Assembly (NCBI GenBank): GCA_046049545.1 | Contig: JBJORF010000006.1 | Coordinates: forward strand, 1-64,000 | DNA from: Romeriopsis sp046049545 | Lineage (GTDB): Bacteria > Cyanobacteriota > Cyanobacteriia > Leptolyngbyales > Leptolyngbyaceae | Reading direction: 5' to 3' | Length of the DNA: 64,000 bases | Made by a program: the position numbers and the translations under genes | Notes under the pieces: generated by a model | The model's database searches: none | What the model was told of the DNA's origin: nothing | What the model saw: only the letters and a program-made list of their open reading frames with translations | Shown: positions 49,612 to 59,170 of the stretch, piece after piece | Numbering within the stretch: the stretch's first letter is position 1 | How the letters are laid out: every line of letters starts with the position of its first letter

Positions 49612-52600
49612 ATGCAATCGAACGGCTCCGCCAACTCCCCCCAATCCAACTCTGCTATCACTCCCAACTCCGGCTCCGCCCCGAGTCCGCAGCCGAGTCA
49701 ACGATCGGTACCGCTGCCGCCGCCAGTGAAGGGATTGTCATTGCACCCAGAGAGCGTCACGGCAGTAGAAGCGACGGGGGCCCAAGCGGCACGTCCAGCA
49801 AAAGCCTTGCGCCTGCGGTTGGCGTTGAAGACGCTGTTGGTGGCGACGGCAGTGGGGGCTTTGCCGTTAATGGGATTGGGCATGGTCGGCTACGGTTGGA
49901 TGAATCACCAGATGACTGATGACTTGATGCATCAGCAGCAAGATGCGGTGAATCAATGGTCAAAGGAGTTTCAGCAAATGCTGCTGGAGCGGGTTCAGGA
50001 TATTTCCCAGTTGGCCGAAGGGGAGTTGTTCCAGGGTGATCGGTTAAATCCGACGGAAAAGCTACGTCTCCTCGAACAACAGAAAGCCGCGAGCAGCAGT
50101 TTTCAGCATTTAGCTTGGCTCGATCGGCTCGGTCGGCCCACGATGCAGACCCAGGGCGCGAACCTTAGTAGCCAAGGCTCCCAGGATTATTTTCAACAGG
50201 TTTTGAAAACCAAAGAGACGGTGGTCGGGCCGATTAAGTTGGCGGATGGAACGGTGACGCTAGTGATCGCCGTGCCGATGACGAGTGCCGGCAGTAAAGA
50301 TATTACCGGGGTTGTGATTGCCCAGCTCAACGCCGAAGTGCTCCGCCAGAAAGCCCTGCCCGCTGGGGGGCAAGCCTACCTCACTGATGCAGCGGATCAG
50401 GTTTTGCTAGCATCCTCAGTGGGCGCGGTGAATCAACCGATCACCCAAGTTTTACCGGGTTTGCCGAGTGGTATGACACCCGGTACCCAAGTGTCACCGC
50501 GTTTGCAGTGGGGCTTGTCGGCCTTGGGCTTGAAGGACGCGGCCCAGCCGGATCAATTGGTGGCTTGGTCGTCGCTGCCCATAGCCCAGAACATTGCCCC
50601 GTTATCGCTGCGGACGATCGTGGCGACTGACCCGACGGCGGTGATCCAGCAGCAACAGCAGCGGGCCACTCAGTTGGGGTTAGCGTTCCTGGCGGGACTG
50701 GGGGGGATCGGTTTGGTGGGGTTGATGGTGGCTCGCCGCACAACGCGTTTGGTGAATGATCAAGTCAACGCCTTAGAAAGCCAATATCGCACGCTCCAAA
50801 CCCAGCAGCAGCGCGGCACTGAGCGATCGCAGTGGCTCGGTCAAATGATTGAAACCATGCGGCAGTCCATGGGCGAAGCGGCCTTGCTTAATACCACCGT
50901 AACGGAATTGCGCTATGCGCTGAATGCCGATCGGGTGATGTTCTATCGCTGCAATGATGACTGGAGCGGCACAATTATTGCGGAATCGGTGGGTTCCAAT
51001 TACCGTCAGTTCATGGGGCAAACGATCAATGATTTGTTTCGCGAAGGGACGATCGAACGCTACCAGGATGAGCAAGTCCAAGTCATCCCCGATGTCAGCC
51101 GTCTGGGCTTGACCAAAACCCATCGCGAAATTCTCGCCAAGTTCCAAATTAAAGCAAGTTTGATCGCGCCGATTTTGCAGCACGGTAAATTAATTGGCTT
51201 ACTCTGCGCCCACCAATGTGCCACGACCCGCGAGTGGGAAATGGATGATGTCGATGTCTTTGCCAAGCTCTCCTCGCAGTTGGGCTTTGTCTTAGAACAA
51301 TCGGCCTTGATTAACCGTCAGGCCAAGAGCGTGGAGAAATCGCGAATTCTGAACGAAATCGTGGACAGTATGCGCCGATCGTTCAAGGAAGACGACATTC
51401 TCAATACAACTGTGAATGAACTGCGGCATACATTAAATGCCGATCGGGTTGTCGTCTATCGCATCGATAGCGACCAAAGTGCAATCATCCTCGCCGAATC
51501 CGTGGGATTAACCTTTAGTAAAATCTGCGGGCGCGTCCTGCGTAATCCCTTCCCGATCGGCGTGATGGAACGTTTCCGGGTCGGTCAAGTCTGGTGTATG
51601 CCGGATGTCGATGCCGAAGGCTTGCCGCCGGAATTTCGGGCAATTCTCGATGAGTTTCAAGTCCGAGGGAGCATCGTTTCACCCGTACTGCAAAACGGTG
51701 AATTGATTGGCCTACTTGCCGTTCATGCTTGCCAAGAACCCCAGGCTTGGGAAAAAGAAGACATTGGATTGGTCGCGCGCTTGGGTTCGCAGTTAGGCCT
51801 AGCCCTAAACCAAGCCGCGATCCTGCGCCGCCAAACCCTGAGTGCCGAGCGGCTACGCACCCTGAACGAAATTGTCAGTGTAATGCGCCGATCGCTTAAG
51901 GAAAGCGAAATTCTCCAAACGGCTGTGCAGGAATTGCGCCTGATTTTGGAAACCGATCGGGTGATCATATATCGGCTGGATGCGCCGATGGCGGCGGCAA
52001 AAACCGCTGCAATTGGTGCAGGCAAAGTCGTCGCCGAAGCCACGGCGCTATCTTCAGAACGGCTCGCCGATCGCAATCTGCAAGCACTATTTGCAGCGAT
52101 GCCCTTGGAGCGATTCAAGAATGGGCATGTGCAATCTGTGGTCGATGTCCACCAGAGCGTCTTGACCGTGGAGCAGCGCGAAGTCTGCGAAGACCTGCTG
52201 ATTCGGGCGACGATCGTTGCCCCGATTCTGCAAAACGGCGAATTGACCGGACTGCTCTGTGCCTACGACTGCAAAGCCCGCCGCTGGGAAAATCAAGACC
52301 TCGACCTGTTTGCCAAACTGGCAATTCAGCTCGGTTATGCCTTAGATCAAGCCTCACTGATTGCCGATACCGAACGCGAACGTGAAGCAGCCAAAGCTGC
52401 CGCCAGTGAAACCGCTGCCGCCCAGCAGCGCCAGCAGGAACTGTTTCAGCAGCGGGCCCAGGAATTGCTGCGGCAGGTGGAACCGTTAACGCGTGGCGAT
52501 TTGACCGTACAGGCGCGGGAATCGAACGATGAAGTAGGCACGATCGCCAAGTCCTATAACGAAGTGATCAGCGCCCTCCGGGAGACAATCGCCCAAGTGC

Positions 52601-53439
52601 AGTATGCGACGCGCTCCGTGGCCCGCACCGCCTCGGACAGCGAAGGGGCAGTGTCGGCCCTCTCGACCGAAAGCCGGGAACAAATTCAGGCCGTCAGCCA
52701 CGCGATCGAACAGGTGCAAACCCTGATGGCCGCCTTGCATCGCATCGCCGAACGGGCGGAGCAAGCGGAAACCAATGTGCAAATGGCCACCCAAAAACTC
52801 CAGGCCGGGGATGAAGTCATGGATCGCACGGTGATGGGGATGTCTTCGATTCGGGAAACTGTGGCGGAAACGGCGAAAAAGGTGAAGCGCTTGGGTGAGG
52901 CTTCCCAGAAGATCTCCCGCGTGGTTAGCCTGATTAATGGCTTTGCCACCCAGACGAACCTACTGGCGATGAATGCCTCGATCGAAGCGGCCAAGGCCGG
53001 AGAAGAGGGCCAAGGCTTCGTCGTGGTAGCGGAAGAAGTGCGGACGCTGGCCCAACAGTCAGCAGCGGCGACAGCCGAAATCGAACAAGTGGTGGAAGAA
53101 ATTCAACGCCAAACCAATGAAGTGGTCGCGGCGATGGAAACGGGCACCGAGCATGTGGTGACCGGAACACAGCTTGTGGAAGAGTCGCGCATGCATCTGA
53201 GCCAAATCACCGAAGTCGGGATGCAGCTCAACCAAATGGTGCGCGACATTGCCCAAGCCGCCGCGCAGCAAACTGAAACCTCCGTTTCGGTGAAGCAGAC
53301 GATGCTGCAAGTTGCGACCCTGGCGAACAGCACATCGGAGCAGACGCAAACGGTAGCCCAGTCCTTTGCCCATCTGCTGCAAATGGCGGAAGACTTACAG
53401 TCGAGCGCGGATCAATTCAAAGTGCGACGCGGCAAATAA
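49612..53439 (+). CDS. Methyl-accepting chemotaxis protein with three GAF domains (PilJ-like)
   Basis: 1275 residues. Order: a Pro/Ser-rich cytoplasmic tail (1-65), membrane helix (about 68-95), extracytoplasmic sensor (about 96-345), second helix (about 346-370), three GAF domains (about 405-560, 580-735, 750-920), coiled coil, HAMP (about 955-1010) and a signalling domain with the hairpin IEQV..LAMNASIEAAKAGEEGQGF. The GAF domains resemble cyanobacteriochrome type. At the bilin-Cys position they have Thr503-His504, Glu674-Phe675 and Glu854-Gln855, so none should bind bilin covalently there. It is probably a pilus-motility receptor. Confidence 0.9.
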   Translation: MQSNGSANSPQSNSAITPNSGSAPSPQPSQRSVPLPPPVKGLSLHPESVTAVEATGAQAARPAKALRLRLALKTLLVATAVGALPLMGLGMVGYGWMNHQMTDDLMHQQQDAVNQWSKEFQQMLLERVQDISQLAEGELFQGDRLNPTEKLRLLEQQKAASSSFQHLAWLDRLGRPTMQTQGANLSSQGSQDYFQQVLKTKETVVGPIKLADGTVTLVIAVPMTSAGSKDITGVVIAQLNAEVLRQKALPAGGQAYLTDAADQVLLASSVGAVNQPITQVLPGLPSGMTPGTQVSPRLQWGLSALGLKDAAQPDQLVAWSSLPIAQNIAPLSLRTIVATDPTAVIQQQQQRATQLGLAFLAGLGGIGLVGLMVARRTTRLVNDQVNALESQYRTLQTQQQRGTERSQWLGQMIETMRQSMGEAALLNTTVTELRYALNADRVMFYRCNDDWSGTIIAESVGSNYRQFMGQTINDLFREGTIERYQDEQVQVIPDVSRLGLTKTHREILAKFQIKASLIAPILQHGKLIGLLCAHQCATTREWEMDDVDVFAKLSSQLGFVLEQSALINRQAKSVEKSRILNEIVDSMRRSFKEDDILNTTVNELRHTLNADRVVVYRIDSDQSAIILAESVGLTFSKICGRVLRNPFPIGVMERFRVGQVWCMPDVDAEGLPPEFRAILDEFQVRGSIVSPVLQNGELIGLLAVHACQEPQAWEKEDIGLVARLGSQLGLALNQAAILRRQTLSAERLRTLNEIVSVMRRSLKESEILQTAVQELRLILETDRVIIYRLDAPMAAAKTAAIGAGKVVAEATALSSERLADRNLQALFAAMPLERFKNGHVQSVVDVHQSVLTVEQREVCEDLLIRATIVAPILQNGELTGLLCAYDCKARRWENQDLDLFAKLAIQLGYALDQASLIADTEREREAAKAAASETAAAQQRQQELFQQRAQELLRQVEPLTRGDLTVQARESNDEVGTIAKSYNEVISALRETIAQVQYATRSVARTASDSEGAVSALSTESREQIQAVSHAIEQVQTLMAALHRIAERAEQAETNVQMATQKLQAGDEVMDRTVMGMSSIRETVAETAKKVKRLGEASQKISRVVSLINGFATQTNLLAMNASIEAAKAGEEGQGFVVVAEEVRTLAQQSAAATAEIEQVVEEIQRQTNEVVAAMETGTEHVVTGTQLVEESRMHLSQITEVGMQLNQMVRDIAQAAAQQTETSVSVKQTMLQVATLANSTSEQTQTVAQSFAHLLQMAEDLQSSADQFKVRRGK

Positions 53440-53538
53440 GCCGCAGTTGTTGCGGCTGGTCGGTGCAAATCGCGCCGACCAGCCCTTGCGGTTCAAGCGC
53501 AGTCACGGATGTCATCGGAAAGCAGACGGAGCAAGGCG

Positions 53539-56500
53539 ATGCCTGATCAAAACCCCACTCACCCTCAGCAATCGTCAGATCAGTCCTTTCAACAGCGGTT
53601 TGAAGCGGATGTGGCGGGCGATCTTGAGCACCTGGAAGCGGTGCTGCGCGATGGCGACCTCGATCGCTTGATCATCGCCTTGCCAGCGCTGTTAAACGCC
53701 GCGATGGATTTGACCCAGGAAATGTCCGCGCCGGGGATGAGCGCGATCGTCACCCTGGTGCAGACGGCCTTGCTGAATCGCCCGGAGCAGGTGGTGCCGA
53801 TCGCCCACTTGGCCTTGAGTCACTTTCAACAAGTGCAAGTGGCAGCAGCCACCGGGGACTTAGCCCAAATCCATCCGAATGAAGCGCTGCTGAAAATTGC
53901 CGAGACACCGGATGATCTGGTCGCCTTGACCCAGCATATTGCCGAACTCGAAGCCAAGTCCTCACTCCCATTCCAGCTCAACCCGTCCCAGGGGATTCAC
54001 ACCCTGCCGAAATATGTCACCGACTCCCTGGTCAGGGAATTGGAAGCGGTATTGGAAGATGACTTGCCGTTGATTGATCCCCAGGAGCCGCCGTCGCTGC
54101 CGACCAATCCACTCATGACGAATGTCGAAGAGGAATTGTCGGATTCCTTTGTCAATCAATTGCAGGCGTTGATTGACGAACCGAGTGATCTGCCGCCCCC
54201 GATCGCTGCCGCATCAATCGATACGCTGAGCGCCCCCCCCGCCCCCCCGCAACGCACCCAAACCTTGATGGAGCAAGCGATCGCCCGCAGTAAGGCGCAA
54301 GCGGGCGCGAATCAGCCGATCGTCCCGTTGGTCGATGCCACGATGAATGAACTGGCCCGACAGACCGAGGTGGGCGTGACGATTCCGCCCCCGGAGCCGC
54401 GATCGCCAGGATCTGCCCCATCCAGCCTACCCAGTGAACCGACCAAGCACCGCCTGCAAGTGCGCCCCCTAGAAGTCACCTCCACATTGCGCCAAGTGAT
54501 CGCCCAAGGCAATCGCAACGGTAATTTGAATAGTGAATACAACGACCCGGCTCAATCGATTAAGTCGCGCCTCACGGATTACTATCTAGCGACGACGGTG
54601 CGGGTCGATCTCAAGCGCCTCACGCAACTGCATAACCTCGTGGGGGAACTGGTCACCCAGGAAAACTTAGCGAAACTGCATAACCAGCAGTATCAAGGCA
54701 TTGTGGATTCGGTCGAAAAGCGGTTTCAGCAATTCGATCTGATTACTCAAGAATTGCACGACTGGCTGGATAAAAGCCAAAACAATCGCGCCCAAATTGC
54801 CACTGGAGGAACGCCGAGCCGCGCCGAGCTCGTGAGTTCGACGCGATCGGCCAAAGCGGCGAACCAGGATTTTGACCCGTTGCTGCTCGATCATTACAAC
54901 ACCCTCTATCTGGTCGCTCAAGCCCTAATGGAAGAGTTGGCGCAGTTGCAGGAAGCGGTGCAGGATATTCGCCTGCTCACCAATGAATCGAAGTACACTC
55001 AGCAAAAGCGGCAATACACCCTCAAGCAGGTGCGTGACCAACTGCTGCGGGCCCGAATGTTGCCCGTGGCCGATGTCTTGCAGCGGTTTCCCCGGATGGT
55101 CCGCGACCTGTCCCTCCAGCACAAAAAACCCGTCAAGGTCAAACTCAGCGGTACCCAAACCCTCCTCGACAAAGCGATTCTTGAAAAATTACTGGATCCC
55201 CTGGTGCATTTGGTACGCAACTCCTTCGACCATGGCATCGAATCCCAGGCCGGACGTATTGCCCAGGGGAAACCCCTCGAAGGCATGATCGAAATTCGGG
55301 CCTACGCGCGTGGCAACCAAACCTACATTGAAGTACGCGATGACGGTCGCGGGATCGACTGTGACGCGATCGTTCGGAAGATCGTTGAACGTCAGCTGCT
55401 GACCTTCGATGATGCCGTGAAGCTCTCGCCGCAGCAACTCTATGAATATATTTTCATGCCGGGCTTCTCCACCACCCGCGAAGTGACGGAACTCTCCGGT
55501 CGGGGAGTTGGTATGGACGCAGTCCGAACCCAGGTGCGCCAGCTCAAAGGCTCGATCGCCATCGAATCTGAAGCGGGCAAAGGTACCGCCTTTAAACTGC
55601 GCTTTCCACTCACCCTCACCACGGCGATCCTGGTGGTCTTCCAAATCCATAACCAGTTGATGGCCTTGCCCGTCGATACGCTGGTCGCCGTTGCCACAGC
55701 ATCCCTGGATCAAATTGATCTGATCGATGGCCAGCAAGTCTTGCTCTGGCAGGATAAGAAAATCCCGCTTTACCCCGCTGAAGCGCTGTTGGGTTCCTAT
55801 CCATTGACCAAGAAGATGCCGACCTATGCGCGCTACGTGCCCTTGTCGGAAACCCACGAAATGCCCGTCCTGATTCTGGCCGGGGAAACAGAAATGCTGG
55901 CGATTCCAGTTGATCGATTGCTTCAAGAGCAAGAATTGGTGGTCAAACCCTTTGGGACGATCGCCGCACCGCCCAGCTATTTCTACGGCTGTACGGTTTT
56001 GGGAGATGGCTCATTGGTGCCTGTTTTGGAGGGTCAAGCGCTGATTACCCGATCGAAGACCTTGAGCTACGAGCAACTGCTCTCACCCGGTTCGAGTGTG
56101 TTGCTGGAAGCGACTGGGGACTTCGCGCAATTGGAGGGGCTGGAAGGCTTACCCAGATCGAAGCCGCCCACGAGCGTCCAGAAGACGATTCTGGTCGTGG
56201 ATGACTCGCTCACGGCCCGTCACTTCCTGTCGATGACCTTAGAAAAAGCGGGCTATCAAGTGATGCAGGCGAAAGATGGGCGCGAGGCCCTCGATTGCCT
56301 ATCGCTGAATCCCGAAATTAAGGCCGTTTTCTGTGACGTGGAAATGCCCCGCATGAACGGCTTTGAATTCCTGGAACAATCGCGCAAATCCCTAGGCAGC
56401 AGTGCGCCGCCGGTGATCATGCTAACCTCTCGCAGTAGTGACAAGCACGTGCAAACCGCACAGTCCTTGGGGGCACGCTCCTATCTGACGAAACCGTATC

Positions 56501-56553
56501 TGGAGCAAGAATTGCTGCAAGTGCTAGAAAGTTGCTGGACTGATCCGGCCTAG
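53539..56553 (+). CDS. CheA-type histidine kinase with C-terminal receiver (PilL-C-like)
   Basis: About 1004 residues from the ATG at 53539 with GGAG seven bases upstream. A long N-terminal region (1-340) has Pro-rich and acidic segments. Then come the dimerisation domain (about 350-515, VDLKRLTQLHNLVGELVTQEN), ATPase (LVHLVRNSFDHGIES, DDGRGID, GRGVGMDAV), CheW domain (about 700-840) and receiver domain (Asp933 in FCDVEMPRMNG). No HPt phosphorylation motif (HxxKG) is seen. In Synechocystis the pilus kinase is likewise split into PilL-N and PilL-C, so an HPt partner may be encoded elsewhere. Confidence 0.9.
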   Translation: MPDQNPTHPQQSSDQSFQQRFEADVAGDLEHLEAVLRDGDLDRLIIALPALLNAAMDLTQEMSAPGMSAIVTLVQTALLNRPEQVVPIAHLALSHFQQVQVAAATGDLAQIHPNEALLKIAETPDDLVALTQHIAELEAKSSLPFQLNPSQGIHTLPKYVTDSLVRELEAVLEDDLPLIDPQEPPSLPTNPLMTNVEEELSDSFVNQLQALIDEPSDLPPPIAAASIDTLSAPPAPPQRTQTLMEQAIARSKAQAGANQPIVPLVDATMNELARQTEVGVTIPPPEPRSPGSAPSSLPSEPTKHRLQVRPLEVTSTLRQVIAQGNRNGNLNSEYNDPAQSIKSRLTDYYLATTVRVDLKRLTQLHNLVGELVTQENLAKLHNQQYQGIVDSVEKRFQQFDLITQELHDWLDKSQNNRAQIATGGTPSRAELVSSTRSAKAANQDFDPLLLDHYNTLYLVAQALMEELAQLQEAVQDIRLLTNESKYTQQKRQYTLKQVRDQLLRARMLPVADVLQRFPRMVRDLSLQHKKPVKVKLSGTQTLLDKAILEKLLDPLVHLVRNSFDHGIESQAGRIAQGKPLEGMIEIRAYARGNQTYIEVRDDGRGIDCDAIVRKIVERQLLTFDDAVKLSPQQLYEYIFMPGFSTTREVTELSGRGVGMDAVRTQVRQLKGSIAIESEAGKGTAFKLRFPLTLTTAILVVFQIHNQLMALPVDTLVAVATASLDQIDLIDGQQVLLWQDKKIPLYPAEALLGSYPLTKKMPTYARYVPLSETHEMPVLILAGETEMLAIPVDRLLQEQELVVKPFGTIAAPPSYFYGCTVLGDGSLVPVLEGQALITRSKTLSYEQLLSPGSSVLLEATGDFAQLEGLEGLPRSKPPTSVQKTILVVDDSLTARHFLSMTLEKAGYQVMQAKDGREALDCLSLNPEIKAVFCDVEMPRMNGFEFLEQSRKSLGSSAPPVIMLTSRSSDKHVQTAQSLGARSYLTKPYLEQELLQVLESCWTDPA

Positions 56554-56579
56554 ACCGTCATCAACCCCGATTCGACGAC

Positions 56580-56617
56580 AAATAACCCTGCCAAAAGATT
56601 GACTGGCGGGGTTATTT
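56580..56617. terminator. Bidirectional terminator between pilL-like gene and CAP gene
   Basis: A 14-bp stem (AAATAACCCTGCCA against TGGCGGGGTTATTT, one G-U pair) with a 10-base loop. The convergent genes end at 56553 and 56640. The A-rich left and T-rich right flanks make it a good two-way intrinsic terminator. Confidence 0.85.
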
Positions 56618-56639
56618 GATACCGGAATGGGGACTCATT

Positions 56640-57230
56640 CTACTGGGTCTTCATGAACACTTGGGTGAAGTAATATTCGCCCTTCGCATTCTGGGCAATC
56701 CCGATGCCTGCGGTATCGTAGTTGCCTTCCATATTTTGGCGGTGGCCGGGGCTATTAATCCAGCCTTTCACGGCTTCATCAACGGGCTGGCTGTAGCCTT
56801 GGTTGTAGGCGACGTTTTCCGCCGCGCCGCGATAGGTAAGGCCGCTGCCCTGTACCCGATCGGAAAAGCCATCATGACTAAAACCCGTGCGTCCCGAGGC
56901 CATATTGCTACTGTGGAGCCGTGCTTGCTGAGCGATTGCATCACTCCACTTGAAAGGCGCTAGGCCTTTACTGGCTCGGTAACGGTTGATTTGTGCATGG
57001 GCTTCTTGTTCAAGTTGATTGGCCGCAACACGATTGCTGGGTGCGGGCTGGGGACGCTTTTTCACCAAACGCTTCGATGGTCGGCTAGGGCTACTGATGG
57101 CCGTGGAAGCATGGCTGCTGGGGGCAGGAAGCGCTGCACCGAGGACAACAGCGATCGCGGCGATCGCTGTCAATACAGGCGTGCACTGCGATCGGGCCGC
57201 CGAACGGGCGGTTTTGGACTGATTGAGCAT
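56640..57230 (-). CDS. Secreted CAP-domain (SCP/PR-1) protein
   Basis: 196 residues from the ATG at 57230. A signal peptide (about 1-45, TAIAAIAVVLGAALPAPSSHA) and a basic Pro-rich linker precede a CAP domain. The domain has INRYRASKGLAPFKWSDAIAQQARLHSSNM, FSHDGF, AAENVAYNQG and GWINSPGHRQNM. These supply the His and Glu cavity residues of the family. It is secreted or periplasmic; the biochemical role is unknown. It is a single gene. Confidence 0.92.
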   Translation of the reverse strand: MLNQSKTARSAARSQCTPVLTAIAAIAVVLGAALPAPSSHASTAISSPSRPSKRLVKKRPQPAPSNRVAANQLEQEAHAQINRYRASKGLAPFKWSDAIAQQARLHSSNMASGRTGFSHDGFSDRVQGSGLTYRGAAENVAYNQGYSQPVDEAVKGWINSPGHRQNMEGNYDTAGIGIAQNAKGEYYFTQVFMKTQ

Positions 57231-57423
57231 GCGCAAAAGGTTAGGGATAAAAGATCAACAGGAAAGTCGCACCCAAGTCTTAATAACACCCAAGTGGTAA
57301 TAATTTTTCTCGAGAGCATTGTCCGATGGGACGTTACGCTTTCTCCCGATGTTCCGCAATCTCGCCAAAGCTGTCATCCGTAAATCTATTTGCTTCTGGT
57401 GCGACTTTGGTCTATCCAGTGCG

Positions 57424-59079
57424 CTAAGCCCCCTTGGTTGCCCGTTCTGGTCGAGGAAAAGGTTGTACAAGTCGCTGCCCCTGATAGACATGGATCCGAT
57501 CGACTTCAACCCCACCGCGTAGCAGTGGAATCTCCCCTACTTTCTGCCAATTTTGAAAATAGGGGATATATTCGGCGGCGGAGTCGCGGCCATTTTGGTA
57601 GCGATCGGTGGTGAGGTACAGTCCGGTTTGCCCGAGCCACTGGGTTGCCGTTGACCAATAAGCAAAGCCACGCATGTCGCGCTGATCAAAGCAGGTGACG
57701 GGTTTTGCCGCAAGGGGCCGCAGGGCCATGGCGATATGACCTGACAGGTGGAACCGATTGGTATAGATAAAATCACTCTGTTCCAGGGCCTGCATCATGG
57801 TGGGCATGGCTTGAAAGCGTTGGCGCAGTTGGCGGATGTCAGTTAGCTCAATGCTGCCATCCTGTTGAGCGTTGGGGGGCATCAGGCCGAGAATCTTGAA
57901 TTGACTGGGGTTTTGAAATGTTCCCCAAACCACGTGGGACAAGGCAACGAACAGAATCATCTGCACCGCGATCGCCGTCATCACCAGCCAGCGCCGGATC
58001 AGGCCCCAGCGCAGTTGACTCGCGCGATCGGCCAGCAGCAACGTTGCTGTGAAGAACCCCGGCATCGCCCAGGTGGGAAAAATTTGGCGGTAGCCACCGA
58101 TTAAGGTGAAACCCAAAAAGACCGGGACAGAGACCCAAAGAATCAAGCGGTACTGACGTTGCAACTGGTCGTACTCAGCTTGGGCGGTGGGGTCTTGCAG
58201 TGGGCGATGGGGATCGCCAAAGGGCAATCGCCAAACCTGTTGAACAACCAACTTCAGGTTGACCCAGATTAACGGGATCGCGATCGTCGGAAATAGCATC
58301 AGCACTTCGGTGCCCAAGGCCGTGGTGAATTTCTCCAGAGAAAATCCGGTACTCCGCACACTGCGCTCCGCTTGGAAGGTAAAGGAAGCCCAGTCATGCT
58401 GCATGTTCCAGTACAGCACCGGGAACTGCACCAACCCAAACATCGCCATCGCCGCGATTGCCCAGGGAGACCACAGGGCCCGCCGATGGGGCGCACTGGT
58501 CAGACAGAAGCCGACATAGCCGGCACCAAGGATAAAGCCATGGTATTTGCTCAAGCAAGCCAAACCGACCCAAAAACCAAGATATACCAGGCGTTTAGTG
58601 GGACGATAGGGGCGATCGGCAGCCCCGATTGGAAAAAATTCGGCGATCGCCACCGCAAGACTGGCAAGCCAGCAGAACATTAGTGGTGCATCCGGCAGCG
58701 TCATCACCCCAAATGCCACCTGAAAAATCGGCGCGATCGACGCGATCGCCACCGCCAAAACACCGACCCAATGGGAGAATAAGCGTCGCCCAACGCAATA
58801 AAGCAGGTAGAGCGTGAGCGTGTAAAGCAGCGTACTCATCAAGCGAATGCTGAATGCCGAAACGCTGCCGCCTAGCATCGCAACGCCTGCTGCGGTGGTG
58901 CCTGCGACCAAGGGTGGATGGTCAAAATAGCTCCAGTCGGGATTGATCGTGTAGAGATAGTAGTAAGCCTCATCGAATCCCGGCGGCAGCCATGTCGCGA
59001 TCATCAGCCGCAATAGCAATCCTCCGCCCAAAATCCAGACCAGCGGCTGTTGACGCAGCCATTGAACGACAGCAGACAT
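57424..59079 (-). CDS. GT39-family (ArnT/PMT-like) glycosyltransferase
   Basis: About 551 residues from the ATG at 59079. Membrane helices run through most of the chain. The loop-1 catalytic acid lies in LPPGFDEAYYYLYTINPDWSYFDHPPLVA, as in dolichyl- or undecaprenyl-phosphate-sugar transferases. The frame extends upstream through a triplicated 15-bp repeat (STGGL units). The repeat contains AGGTGG and probably serves as the ribosome-binding region rather than coding. A related GT39 gene lies just upstream. Confidence 0.88.
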   Translation of the reverse strand: MSAVVQWLRQQPLVWILGGGLLLRLMIATWLPPGFDEAYYYLYTINPDWSYFDHPPLVAGTTAAGVAMLGGSVSAFSIRLMSTLLYTLTLYLLYCVGRRLFSHWVGVLAVAIASIAPIFQVAFGVMTLPDAPLMFCWLASLAVAIAEFFPIGAADRPYRPTKRLVYLGFWVGLACLSKYHGFILGAGYVGFCLTSAPHRRALWSPWAIAAMAMFGLVQFPVLYWNMQHDWASFTFQAERSVRSTGFSLEKFTTALGTEVLMLFPTIAIPLIWVNLKLVVQQVWRLPFGDPHRPLQDPTAQAEYDQLQRQYRLILWVSVPVFLGFTLIGGYRQIFPTWAMPGFFTATLLLADRASQLRWGLIRRWLVMTAIAVQMILFVALSHVVWGTFQNPSQFKILGLMPPNAQQDGSIELTDIRQLRQRFQAMPTMMQALEQSDFIYTNRFHLSGHIAMALRPLAAKPVTCFDQRDMRGFAYWSTATQWLGQTGLYLTTDRYQNGRDSAAEYIPYFQNWQKVGEIPLLRGGVEVDRIHVYQGQRLVQPFPRPERATKGA

Positions 59080-59081
59080 AG

Positions 59082-59126
59082 ACGAACCACCTGTAGGCAA
59101 ACCACCTGTAGACAAACCACCTGTAG
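59082..59126. repeat. Three 15-bp tandem repeats over the GT39 ribosome site
   Basis: Units at 59082-59096, 59097-59111 and 59112-59126 are nearly identical (RCRAACCACCTGTAG). On the coding strand each contains AGGTGG, a Shine-Dalgarno-like core. They end three bases before the ATG at 59079. A change in copy number would alter the leader or add STGGL units to the protein. Confidence 0.75.
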
Positions 59127-59170
59127 ACAAGCCGTCTCGGCCAGACTCGGCTATTCACTATATCACTCAC

